A stretch of DNA of 21,998 nucleotides from JBFMFB01 sp040752115 (GCA_040752115.1 JBFMFB010000030.1:1-21998); one strand, 5' to 3'; positions 1 through 7,840 are shown, counted from the stretch's first letter. The notes: generated from the letters alone by a model not told the origin. Numbers and translations are program-made.

Positions 1-588
1 GCGCTGATGAGCGAATCGAAGGAAGGGATCTCGCGGGTGAAGCAGATCGTGCAGAACCTGAAGGATTTCTCGCATGTCGGGGCGGAAGACGAATGGCAAT
101 GGGCGGACCTGCACAAGGGGCTGGACAGCACGCTCAACATCGTCTGGAACGAACTCAAGTACAAGGCGGAAGTGGTGAAGGAATACGGAAACCTGCCGGA
201 AGTGGAATGCCTGCCGTCGCAGCTCAACCAGGTATTCATGAACCTCTTGGTCAACGCCGGGCACGCGATCGAGGAGCGGGGCGTGATCACCATCCGCACC
301 GGGGTGGAGGGGGAACAGGTGTGGGTCGAGATTGCCGACACCGGCAAAGGGATTGCGCCGGAGCACCTGAGCAAGATCTTCGACCCGTTTTTCACCACCA
401 AGCCGGTGGGCAAGGGGACGGGGCTGGGTCTTTCGCTCTCCTACAGCATCGTGCAGAAGCACCAGGGGCGGATCGAGGTGCACAGCGAGGTAGGGAAAGG
501 CGCCGCCTTCCGCGTCTGGCTGCCGCAACGGCGGGCCGCGATTGAGAAGACCGATCCGAGAACGCCATCATTGGACAAGGAGTCATGA
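1..588 (+). CDS. Sensor histidine kinase, C-terminal part (5' end outside window)
   Basis: The reading frame is open from base 1, so the gene starts upstream and the ATG at 7 is probably internal. What remains is the second dimerisation helix (around SRVKQIVQNLKDFS) and a full HATPase_c domain: N-box NLLVNAGHA, G1 box DTGKG, F box FDPFFTT and G2 box GKGTGLGL. The phospho-accepting histidine box should lie just before base 1 and is not visible. The family autophosphorylates on His and passes phosphate to receiver domains. The stop overlaps the next gene's start (ATGA at 585-588), which implies translational coupling with the HD-GYP regulator, its likely partner. The catalytic domain closely resembles that of the second kinase at 3343, suggesting duplication. 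The input domain, and whether it is membrane-bound, cannot be judged here. Confidence 0.9.
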   Translation, partial: ALMSESKEGISRVKQIVQNLKDFSHVGAEDEWQWADLHKGLDSTLNIVWNELKYKAEVVKEYGNLPEVECLPSQLNQVFMNLLVNAGHAIEERGVITIRTGVEGEQVWVEIADTGKGIAPEHLSKIFDPFFTTKPVGKGTGLGLSLSYSIVQKHQGRIEVHSEVGKGAAFRVWLPQRRAAIEKTDPRTPSLDKES

Positions 589-1937
589 GCAACCACGAAC
601 CGATTCAGGCAGCGGCTGCCGACGAAACCGGCCTTTCCCGGCCGGCCACGCTGCTGTTCGTCGACGACGAGGAGAACATTCTCAATGCGCTGAAGCGCCT
701 GTTCCGCCCGCTGGGGTACCGCATTCTGACTGCGGCCAGCGGGGCGCAGGGGCTGGCGCTGTTCGAGCAGGAGGAAATCGACCTGGTCGTTTCCGACATG
801 CGCATGCCGGAGATGAACGGCGCCAAGTTCCTGGAGCAGGTGCGCCAGAGGTGGCCGGAAACCGTGCGCATCCTGCTTACCGGCTACGCCGAAATCGGCG
901 CGACCATCGATGCCATCAACAAGGGCCAGATCTACCGCTACATCTCCAAGCCGTGGGAAGACAACGACATCGTCCTGGTGGTCAGGCATGCGCTGGAGCG
1001 CAGGCAGCTGGAGCAGGAAAAGCGGCGGCTGGAGGAGCTCACGCGCAAGCAGAACGAGGAGCTGAAGGATCTCAACGCCAACCTGGAGAAAAAGGTACGG
1101 GAGCGGACGGAGGAAGTCCGCCAGACCATGGGTTTTCTCGAGATCGCGAACGAAAAGCTGAAACAGAGCTTCCTGACCTCGATCAAGATATTTTCCGGCC
1201 TGATCGAATTGCGCGAAGGAGCCATGGCCGGGCATTCCAGACGGGTGGCCGATCTCGCGAGGAGTTTGGCGAAGCGCCTGAAGCTTTCCGACACCGACAC
1301 CCAGGATGTGCTGGTGGCGGCGCTGCTGCACGACATCGGCAAAATCGGCTTGCCTGACAAGCTGCTAGCCAAGCCTTTCGTGACCCTTGCCGGCGAGGAG
1401 CGGGCCGAGGTCATCCGCCACCCGGCGACGGGACAGGCGGCGCTGATGGGGCTGGAGCAGTTGCGCGGCGCGGCTGGGCTGATCCGCAGCCACCACGAAC
1501 GCTTCGACGGCATGGGTTTCCCGGATGGCCTGTCCGGGATGAACATTCCGCTGGGCGCGCGCATCCTGGCCGTGGCCAACGATTACGACGCGCTCCAGAT
1601 CGGCACCCTGCTGAGCAGGCGTCTGACGCCGGACGAGGCGCTGGCTTTCATCGTGGAAGGCCGCGGCAAGCGCTACGATCCGCAAGTGGCGGACAGCTTT
1701 GTCGAGATGGTCGGCGGAACGGGGAAGGCGAATCCGGCGAGGGACGAAATCGCTCTCCATTCGCCGCAGCTACGGCCGGGCATGTCGCTGTCCCGCGATC
1801 TGGTGGGTGAGGAAGGCATCCTGCTGCTGTCGCGCGACCACGTGCTGGACGAAGCGATCATCGAGCAGATCAGGAGCTTCGAGAAATCGGTGGAAAAAAT
1901 TCTGACCATCCATGTCTGGGCCAACAACCGGGGGTGA
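585..1937 (+). CDS. Response regulator with HD-GYP cyclic-di-GMP phosphodiesterase output
   Basis: This is a 450-residue cytosolic regulator. The receiver domain (about 21-140) has the acidic pair D27/D28, phospho-acceptor D71 in DMRMPEMNG, and K122 in the KPW motif. A charged coiled-coil linker (about 140-195) leads to an HD-GYP domain (about 200-370) with H217, the HDIGK metal motif at 249-253 and HHE at 303-305. The signature triplet is GFP (311-313), not GYP. A C-terminal segment (about 395-450, LRPGM then GILLLSRD) resembles the tail of other HD-GYP regulators. The family hydrolyses cyclic-di-GMP, which controls pili, motility and attachment. The start overlaps the kinase stop by four bases, so the kinase at 1-588 is the likely activator. 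The family call is secure; activity despite the GFP variant is inferred. Confidence 0.95.
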   Translation: MSNHEPIQAAAADETGLSRPATLLFVDDEENILNALKRLFRPLGYRILTAASGAQGLALFEQEEIDLVVSDMRMPEMNGAKFLEQVRQRWPETVRILLTGYAEIGATIDAINKGQIYRYISKPWEDNDIVLVVRHALERRQLEQEKRRLEELTRKQNEELKDLNANLEKKVRERTEEVRQTMGFLEIANEKLKQSFLTSIKIFSGLIELREGAMAGHSRRVADLARSLAKRLKLSDTDTQDVLVAALLHDIGKIGLPDKLLAKPFVTLAGEERAEVIRHPATGQAALMGLEQLRGAAGLIRSHHERFDGMGFPDGLSGMNIPLGARILAVANDYDALQIGTLLSRRLTPDEALAFIVEGRGKRYDPQVADSFVEMVGGTGKANPARDEIALHSPQLRPGMSLSRDLVGEEGILLLSRDHVLDEAIIEQIRSFEKSVEKILTIHVWANNRG

Positions 1938-1940
1938 ACC

Positions 1941-2540
1941 ATGTATCGCATCATGCTGGTGGATGACGAGGAAAACATCCTGAACGCGCTGCGGCGGCTG
2001 CTGGCGGCGCGCCCGCTTCACGAGGCGGGAGAGCAGAAGAAATACACGGTCGAGATCTTCAGCGCACCGGCAAAGGCGCTGCGGCGGGCCGAGGATACCG
2101 CTTTCGATCTCGTCGTCTCGGACTACCGCATGCCGGAAATGGATGGCGTCGTCTTTCTGAAGGCGTTCCGGCAACTGCAGTCGGAGGCGGTACGCATCAT
2201 CCTCTCCGGTTACGCCGACCTGGACGGCCTGATCGGCGCCATCAACGAGGCGCAGATCTACCGCTTCATTGCCAAGCCGTGGAACGATTTCGAGCTGAAG
2301 GCCGCGGTTGCCCAGGCGCTGGATTACCGCCGGCTGCAACTGGAAAATCAGCGGCTGGCGGACGAAGTGCGGGCGCAGCGGGGGATCATCACCCGGCAGG
2401 AGTTCGAGCTGCGGCGCCTGGAGCAGGAGTCGCCGGGCATTACCAGGGTCAACTGGGGGCCGGACGGTTCGGTCATCATGGACGAAGATCTGGAGACGGG
2501 GGCCGCCCCCACGAAAACATGGCTGAATACGACGAAGTAA
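1941..2540 (+). CDS. Stand-alone receiver-domain response regulator
   Basis: This 199-residue protein has one receiver domain: acidic residues in LVDDEEN, phospho-acceptor D61 in DYRMPEMDG, LSGYA, and K112 in the same KPW motif as the HD-GYP regulator. A short insert around residues 23-35 separates the first helix and second strand. The tail (about 130-165) is charged and helical, likely a coiled coil, and no DNA-binding or enzymatic output is seen. It starts three bases after the previous stop with a G-rich ribosome-binding stretch, and its last 22 bases overlap the GTPase start. A CheY-like single-domain regulator whose phosphorylation controls a partner, most simply the adjacent GTPase or ATPase, is an inference from position. 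Confidence 0.92.
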   Translation: MYRIMLVDDEENILNALRRLLAARPLHEAGEQKKYTVEIFSAPAKALRRAEDTAFDLVVSDYRMPEMDGVVFLKAFRQLQSEAVRIILSGYADLDGLIGAINEAQIYRFIAKPWNDFELKAAVAQALDYRRLQLENQRLADEVRAQRGIITRQEFELRRLEQESPGITRVNWGPDGSVIMDEDLETGAAPTKTWLNTTK

Positions 2541-3166
2541 ACCGCAAGCTCACCGTCAAGCTGGTTTACTACGGCCCGGCGATGAGCGGCAAAACCACCA
2601 ACCTGATGCGGCTCCACGACCTGCTTTCGCCCGCCATGAAGGGAGAGATCATGACGCTGGAAACGCAGAACGACCGTACCCTGTTTTTCGATCTGCTGCC
2701 GCTGGGATTCAGGATGCCGTCGGGCTGGCTGGTGAAATTCAAGCTGTTCACCGTACCCGGCCAGGTGGCGCACGACGGCACGCGCAAGGCCGTGCTGTCG
2801 CGGGCAGACGGCGTGGTGTTCGTGGCCGATTCGCAGCGCTCCCAGGGGGTCAACAACGGCGAATCCTTCCAGAACCTGGCCGACAACGCGAAAAGGGTGG
2901 GGCTGGATTTCGACACCCTGCCGCTGGTGGTGCAGTTCAACAAGCGCGACCTGCCGCAGATTCTGTCCGAAGAGGAAATAAAGGAGCGCTGGGGGGAAGC
3001 GCCGTGGCCGCTCGTTTTTGCTTCGGCCCTCACCGGCGAGGGGGTGAAGGAAACCTATAGCAAGCTGCTGGAGCGGGTGTACCCCGCTCTGGACAAGCTG
3101 TTTGCGCTGCGCGAGAAACATGGCGTCGGGCGGGAAGCCTTTGTCGCTGCCGCAATGGATGCATGA
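2519..3166 (+). CDS. MglA-like small Ras-family GTPase
   Basis: This is a 215-residue GTPase. It has the P-loop GPAMSGKTT (19-27), the switch region around T54, a G3 motif TVPGQ (78-82), NKRD (141-144) for guanine recognition and SAL (169-171). The opening KLVYYGPAMSGKTTNL and Thr at position 78 in place of the usual Asp of DxxG match the MglA group, whose Myxococcus member sets cell polarity and directs type IV pilus and gliding machinery. The start was chosen at 2519 because homology begins there; upstream sequence in this frame is antisense-like filler. It overlaps the receiver gene by 22 bases, so the two are probably translationally coupled. No MglB/Roadblock partner is encoded in the window. 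An Arf-like or gliding GTPase label would be equivalent. Confidence 0.9.
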   Translation: MAEYDEVNRKLTVKLVYYGPAMSGKTTNLMRLHDLLSPAMKGEIMTLETQNDRTLFFDLLPLGFRMPSGWLVKFKLFTVPGQVAHDGTRKAVLSRADGVVFVADSQRSQGVNNGESFQNLADNAKRVGLDFDTLPLVVQFNKRDLPQILSEEEIKERWGEAPWPLVFASALTGEGVKETYSKLLERVYPALDKLFALREKHGVGREAFVAAAMDA

Positions 3167-3170
3167 ACCT

Positions 3171-3331
3171 AAAAACGGCATTTGGCCACGAATGACACGA
3201 ATAAACACGAATAAGAACAACGAAGTGCGGCCGATTTGCAGCATACCATCCAGGCGAGCACGGCCCCATGAGTAACGTCATGATTATTCGTGAACATTCG
3301 TGTCATTCGTGGCCAAACCGCTTTTTCTAGG
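3171..3331. repeat. CACGAAT-family inverted-repeat element, copy A
   Basis: Two arms built from iterated CACGAAT units (about 3171-3214 and 3284-3327) face each other around a core of roughly 70 bases with no gene. The arms share TTTGGCCACGAATGACACG exactly and end in short T runs on both sides (gccgttttt / ccgcttttt), so transcripts could fold into a long hairpin followed by U. It fills most of the gap between the GTPase and the second kinase. Bases 3207-3331 are identical, in reverse complement, to 21874-21998. Confidence 0.9.
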
Positions 3332-3342
3332 ATGAATGGAGC

Positions 3343-4578
3343 ATGATGGAAATCCAAGCCGGAAAATTTGACCGCGAATTTAGCCTGTGCGAGCTGTTGT
3401 CCGCCGCCGTATTGGGCAGGCTTGGTCCGAGCCTTGCCGCATTGCTGGGGGAGGATTTCAGGCTGACTGCGGCAGATGGGGAAATCGTTCTGGGCGGGCC
3501 AGCGCCGCCCGGCGGGGCGCGCCGCATCGCCGTTCGCCATGATCTCGAGCCGATTGCCTATCTCGAATCCGCGCATGCCGACGAAGCCAGGCTGAGCGTT
3601 GCCGCCGGATTGGTGGAGCTGCTGCTGCAAATGGCTGCCCGCTACCGCATGGCTTCGGAAGTACACATTGAAGCCATCCATGCCGATTACGAGGCGCTGC
3701 AGCAGAAGCACGCCGCGCTGGTGGAATCGGAAGCGCGCTACAAGGCGCTGTCGGAAAATCTCGAGCAGCGCGTCAAGGAGCAGGTCAAAACCATCGAGCA
3801 GGCCGAGCGCCAGCTTTACCAGGCGGAAAAAATGGCATCGGTCGGCCAGCTCGCGGCGGGCGTGGCGCACGAGATCAACAACCCCATCGGTTTCATCCGC
3901 AGCAACCTCAACACCGCGCGCGCCTACCTGGGAAAAATGGCGCTGCTGGCCGCGCCGGTGAAGGCGCGCGACGTGGCGGGGGCCGCTGCCGCCTGGGAGG
4001 AGGCGGATCTGGATTATGTGCTGGAGGACTTCGCCTCGCTGCTGGCCGAAAGCAGCGGCGGCGCCGACCGGGTGGCGCGCATCGTCGCCGATCTCAAGGG
4101 CTTCTCCAGCATCGACCGTACCGAACATGAGCTCGCCAATCTCAACGACAACCTCCGTTCGGTGTGCAATGTCGCCGTCAGCCAGACCCGCGACCGCGCC
4201 GAAGTGATTCTGGAGCCGGGCGAGATTCCGCCTTTGCGCTGCCAGGCCGGGCGCCTCAACCAGGTGTTTCTCAACCTGCTGCTCAACGCGGCGCAGGCGA
4301 TGAAGGAGCGCGGCGAAATCCGCATCCGTTCCGCGCTGGAAGACGATGAAATCGTGATCCGTTTCAGCGATACCGGCTGCGGTATGGAAGCCTCCGTCCT
4401 GTCGCGCATCTTCGACCCCTTCTTCACCACGCGCGACGTCGGTTCGGGCACCGGCCTCGGGCTTACCGTCAGCCGCGACATCGTCCAGGCGCACGGGGGA
4501 CGGATCGAGGTGGAAAGCAAGGCCGGCGCGGGCACGACATTTACCATTCGCCTGCCTCTCAACCCATCGAAAACCTAG
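3343..4578 (+). CDS. Sensor histidine kinase, soluble, with unassigned N-terminal input region
   Basis: This is a 411-residue kinase with no membrane segment. Residues 1-105 form a compact alpha/beta-looking input region I cannot assign (perhaps GAF-like). Residues 105-165 are a coiled coil. The H-box is GVAHEINNP with H176, followed by the second DHp helix (DRVARIVADLKGFS) and HATPase_c: N-box around 311-318, DTGCGM (333-338), FDPFFTT (357-363) and GSGTGLGL (367-374). The next gene, a receiver-ATPase fusion, begins nine bases after its stop and is the obvious phosphotransfer partner. ATG 3343 was taken; ATG 3346 is equally possible and sits better behind GGAG at 3338-3341. Repeat copy A lies immediately upstream and may set its expression apart from the preceding genes. 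Confidence 0.93.
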   Translation: MMEIQAGKFDREFSLCELLSAAVLGRLGPSLAALLGEDFRLTAADGEIVLGGPAPPGGARRIAVRHDLEPIAYLESAHADEARLSVAAGLVELLLQMAARYRMASEVHIEAIHADYEALQQKHAALVESEARYKALSENLEQRVKEQVKTIEQAERQLYQAEKMASVGQLAAGVAHEINNPIGFIRSNLNTARAYLGKMALLAAPVKARDVAGAAAAWEEADLDYVLEDFASLLAESSGGADRVARIVADLKGFSSIDRTEHELANLNDNLRSVCNVAVSQTRDRAEVILEPGEIPPLRCQAGRLNQVFLNLLLNAAQAMKERGEIRIRSALEDDEIVIRFSDTGCGMEASVLSRIFDPFFTTRDVGSGTGLGLTVSRDIVQAHGGRIEVESKAGAGTTFTIRLPLNPSKT

Positions 4579-4587
4579 GAAGACGCC

Positions 4588-6828
4588 ATGTCATACGCAT
4601 CCCTGTTTTCCGGCGCACCGGCCGGAGCGCCCCAGGAAGTAGCGGAGCCGGCCGGAGGCGGCGGCTACCGCATCCTGCTGGTGGACGACGAGCCCAATGT
4701 GCTCAAGGCGCTGCAGCGGGTGTTCCGCCAGGAGAACTACAAGATCAGCACCGCCGCCAACGGCCAGGAGGCGCTCGACCTGCTGCGCCAGGGAACCTTC
4801 CAGTTGATGATCTCGGATTACATGATGCCGGTGATGAACGGCGGCGATTTGTTGCGGCAGGCCAAGCAGCTCCATCCCGAGATGATCCGCATCATGCTCA
4901 CCGGCCACGCCGACACCGGCGCGGTGATGGCCGCCATCAACGAAGGTGCGGTGTACAAGTTCATCCTCAAGCCGTGGAACGACGACGATCTGCGCGTCAC
5001 GGTCGGGCTGGCGCTGGAACAATACGATCTGATGCAGAAAAACAAGGTGCTGCAAAAGGAGAATACGCAGAAGTCCAAGGAAATCCAGGCGCTATCGAAA
5101 CTCGCCGTCACCAATCGCAGCCAGCTCGCCATCATGCTCAACAAGCGCAACCTGCTCAACAACCAGCAGGTGCAGGAGCTGCACCGCCTGCAGCAGTCCC
5201 ACAAGGAGCCGATCATCAAGCTCCTGCTGGAGCGGGACTGGGTGGAAGAAAAAACCATCCGCAATATCCTGCGCAAGGAATTGCTGGTGGAGGAGGTGTC
5301 GCTGGCCGAATTTCAGGTGGATCCGGCAGTTGCCGCGCTCATTCCCCAAAGCTTCTGCGAGCGCCAACTGGTGGTACCGCTCAAGCTGGACGGCCGGCGT
5401 TTGATGCTGGCGGTGGCAGATCCGCTGGACAGCGGGCTGATTGAGGATCTGCGCTTTGTTTCCGGGCTCGAAATCCAAGCGGTGATGGCGGATGTCGCTG
5501 CCATCAGGGCGAAGCTGGCCGAGGTGTACGGCTCGGCCGAGGAGGAAGTGAAGTTCGAGGATCTGGAAACGCTGGTTTCCTCGACCGATCCCTATGAGGG
5601 CATCGAGGTCGTCATCGATGACGACGAGGAGCAAGCGTCGCTCGAGGAACTGCTGCGCGGCACGGAGGAGCCGCCCGCCATCCGGCTGGTCAACGCGATC
5701 ATTCTGGAGGCGATCCGGCTGGGCGCTTCCGATATTCACATCCACCCGCGCACCAAGAGCGTGGTGGTGCGACTGCGGATCGACGGCATCCTGGTGGACA
5801 AGATCAACATTCCGCACCAGCTCCACCAGTCCCTGGTGTCCCGGCTCAAGGTGATGTCAGAGCTGGACATCTCCGAGCGGCGGCGCCCCCAGGACGGCCG
5901 GATCACCGTCAAGACGCCACTGCGCATCGTGGACCTGCGCATTTCCACCCTCCCCACCATCAACGGGGAGAAAGTCGTGATGCGCATCCTCGACCGCAAT
6001 TCGGCGGTGCTGGATGTGGCCACGTTGGGGTTTTCTCCCGCCATCCTGCCCCAGGTCGTCAACATGGTGGACAAGCCGCAGGGCATCATCCTCACCACCG
6101 GGCCCACCGGCAGCGGCAAGACCACTACGCTCTACGCCCTGCTGCAGCACAACGCGACACCTTCCAAGAACTACGTCACCATCGAGGATCCGGTCGAGTA
6201 CTACATGGATATGGCCGGCCAGGTGCTAATCAAGGAGAAAATCGGGCTGACGTTTCCGGTGGTGTTGCGCTCCATCCTGCGCCAGGACCCGGACGTGGTG
6301 CTGCTGGGCGAGATCCGCGACCTGGAAACCGCCGAGGTCGCCTTCCACGCGGCACTCACCGGCCATCTGGTGTTCTCCACCCTGCACACCAATTCCGCCA
6401 TCGCCACCATCGCCCGGCTGTTCGACCTGGGCCTGAAGCCGTATGTGGTGGCCACCGCGCTGGAAGGCATCATTGCCCAGCGGCTGGTGCGCAAGGTTTG
6501 CGACCACTGCCGCGAACCGGTCGCGCCGCCGCCGGAACTGCTCGCCCGTCTCGGGCCGCTGTTCGATCCGAAGCAGCTCGCCGTGTCCAGGGGCAAGGGC
6601 TGCCCGCAATGCTACGGCAGCGGCTACAAAGGGCGGCTGGGAATATACGAAGTGCTCGTGCCCAGCGAAGAAATGCGGCAGTTGATCGCGAGCGGCGCGA
6701 GCATCCTGGAAATGGCCCAGATGGCCAAGCAGATCGGCGCCCGCTCCCTGCTCGAGGATGCGCGCGACAAGGTCAATCAGGGGCTGACCACGCCGGAAGA
6801 AGTGTTGCGGGTGCTGGGACCGCAATGA
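4588..6828 (+). CDS. Receiver domain fused to a GspE/PilB-type secretion or pilus assembly ATPase
   Basis: This 746-residue fusion opens with a receiver domain (about 27-145: DD at 33-34, phospho-acceptor D77 in DYMMPVMNG, K128 in KPW) and a coiled-coil linker (about 145-175). A MshEN/GspE N-terminal domain follows (about 178-315), then an acidic linker (about 335-360) and a complete type II secretion ATPase domain (about 363-740). The latter has Walker A GPTGSGKTT (505-513), Asp box TIEDPVEY (531-538), Walker B VVLLGEIRD (570-578), the His motif STLHTN, and a zinc tetracysteine C638/C641-C672/C675. The tetracysteine points to PilB/GspE extension-type enzymes rather than PilT. These hexamers drive pilus or pseudopilus assembly at the inner membrane. 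Start is supported by AGGAAGA upstream. Phosphorylation-controlled motor activity is inferred; no other pilus gene is in the window. Confidence 0.95.
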   Translation: MSYASLFSGAPAGAPQEVAEPAGGGGYRILLVDDEPNVLKALQRVFRQENYKISTAANGQEALDLLRQGTFQLMISDYMMPVMNGGDLLRQAKQLHPEMIRIMLTGHADTGAVMAAINEGAVYKFILKPWNDDDLRVTVGLALEQYDLMQKNKVLQKENTQKSKEIQALSKLAVTNRSQLAIMLNKRNLLNNQQVQELHRLQQSHKEPIIKLLLERDWVEEKTIRNILRKELLVEEVSLAEFQVDPAVAALIPQSFCERQLVVPLKLDGRRLMLAVADPLDSGLIEDLRFVSGLEIQAVMADVAAIRAKLAEVYGSAEEEVKFEDLETLVSSTDPYEGIEVVIDDDEEQASLEELLRGTEEPPAIRLVNAIILEAIRLGASDIHIHPRTKSVVVRLRIDGILVDKINIPHQLHQSLVSRLKVMSELDISERRRPQDGRITVKTPLRIVDLRISTLPTINGEKVVMRILDRNSAVLDVATLGFSPAILPQVVNMVDKPQGIILTTGPTGSGKTTTLYALLQHNATPSKNYVTIEDPVEYYMDMAGQVLIKEKIGLTFPVVLRSILRQDPDVVLLGEIRDLETAEVAFHAALTGHLVFSTLHTNSAIATIARLFDLGLKPYVVATALEGIIAQRLVRKVCDHCREPVAPPPELLARLGPLFDPKQLAVSRGKGCPQCYGSGYKGRLGIYEVLVPSEEMRQLIASGASILEMAQMAKQIGARSLLEDARDKVNQGLTTPEEVLRVLGPQ

Positions 6829-6872
6829 CCTGGGTGAGCGGCCTTCACGGGAAACCCGCTGAAATTATCCTT

Positions 6873-7041
6873 AAAACGGCAGTTAACCACGAATGACACG
6901 AATTTTCACGAATGAGCGCTAATAGTTAGGACATAATTTCGCCTCACCCAACGGATGGGCCAAGCAAGAATGGTTAATTCGTTGATTATTCGTGAACATT
7001 CGTGCCTTATTCGTGCAAATTCGTGGTTAATCGCTTTTTTT
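6873..7041. repeat. CACGAAT-family inverted-repeat element, copy B, terminator-like
   Basis: The left arm (about 6873-6914) and right arm (about 6984-7041) are made of CACGAAT/ATTCGTG units around an unrelated core. Both arms finish with GGTTAA then CG-rich bases and T runs; on the plus strand the run is seven T at 7035-7041, on the minus strand four T. It sits exactly between the convergent receiver-ATPase gene and rsmA, so it is well placed to act as a bidirectional terminator. The core differs from copy A, while arm design is the same. Confidence 0.85.
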
Positions 7042-7045
7042 AAGA

Positions 7046-7828
7046 TTATCTGGCTACCGCGAGACTTTCCACATGATTGGCGATGGCGACGAAATCCGCT
7101 ATCGCCAGGTTTTCCGCCCGCAGACCCGGATCGATTCCGATCTCGGTGAAGTCGTGCGCCGAAAGATAGGCGTGCAGCGAGTTGCGTAGGGTTTTGCGGC
7201 GCATGGCGAAAGCAGCGGCGACGATCTTTTCCAGCAGGTTTTCATTCAGCGCCGGCTGCGGCGCATCATGGAGCGGCAGCATGCGCACCACGGCCGATTC
7301 GACTTTGGGCGGCGGCGAAAAAGCTGCCGGCGGCACGGTGAACAGCAATTCCATCGCAAAGCGGTACTGCAGCATCACCGACAGCCTGCCGTACTCCGGT
7401 GTGGAAGGCGCGGCCACCATGCGCTCCACCACCTCCTTCTGCAGCATGAAATGCATGTCTTCGATCTGTGCGGCGAAGCTGCTCAGGTGAAACAATAGCG
7501 GCGTGGAAATGTTGTAGGGCAGATTGCCCACCACCCGCAGGCGGTTTCCCAGGGCGCCGAAATCGAAGCGCAGCGCATCCATGGCATGGATGGTAAGTCG
7601 CTCCGGCGCGTAGCGCTTCTGCAACCGGGCGACGATGTCGCGGTCGATTTCCACCACGTGCAAATGCTTCAGCGTTGACAGCAGCGGATCGGTTAGCGCG
7701 CTCAGACCGGGACCGATCTCGACCATCAGGTCGTCAGGCGCGGGGCGGATCGCGGCGACGATATCGGCGATCACCTGCCCGTCCGTCAAAAAATGCTGCC
7801 CAAAACGCTTTCGGGGAATATGCATCAT
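7046..7828 (-). CDS. rsmA: 16S rRNA (adenine1518/1519-N6)-dimethyltransferase
   Basis: RsmA/KsgA dimethylates two adjacent adenines in the 3' hairpin of 16S rRNA during late 30S assembly, using S-adenosylmethionine. The protein opens with HIPRKRFGQHFL, typical of the family. The SAM-binding loop is VEIGPGLSALT, the acidic residue follows in VVEIDRD, and the catalytic motif is NLPYNIS. Length (about 260) is normal. The start is ATG 7828 or ATG 7825; the TTG at 7837 is less likely, and none has a clear ribosome-binding site because the AGGATTAA repeat abuts the gene. It is the last gene of the lptD-surA-pdxA-rsmA series, as in many proteobacteria. Confidence 0.96.
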   Translation of the reverse strand: MMHIPRKRFGQHFLTDGQVIADIVAAIRPAPDDLMVEIGPGLSALTDPLLSTLKHLHVVEIDRDIVARLQKRYAPERLTIHAMDALRFDFGALGNRLRVVGNLPYNISTPLLFHLSSFAAQIEDMHFMLQKEVVERMVAAPSTPEYGRLSVMLQYRFAMELLFTVPPAAFSPPPKVESAVVRMLPLHDAPQPALNENLLEKIVAAAFAMRRKTLRNSLHAYLSAHDFTEIGIDPGLRAENLAIADFVAIANHVESLAVAR

Positions 7829-7840
7829 AAAGATCAATTA

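Noticed and set aside
2279..2518. N-terminal extension of the GTPase frame upstream of 2519
   Set aside because: Residues upstream of the ATG at 2519 are the out-of-frame translation of the receiver gene and match nothing in the GTPase family.
3171..3331. Possible CRISPR-like array from regularly spaced CACGAAT units
   Set aside because: Units are only seven bases with two- to four-base spacers and are arranged as inverted arms; no long direct repeats with unique spacers and no cas genes.
3169..4494. Long minus-strand open frame opposite the second histidine kinase
   Set aside because: It mirrors the codon positions of a clear kinase gene, shows no family motifs and has repeat-derived residues at its C-terminal end; an antisense shadow in GC-rich DNA.
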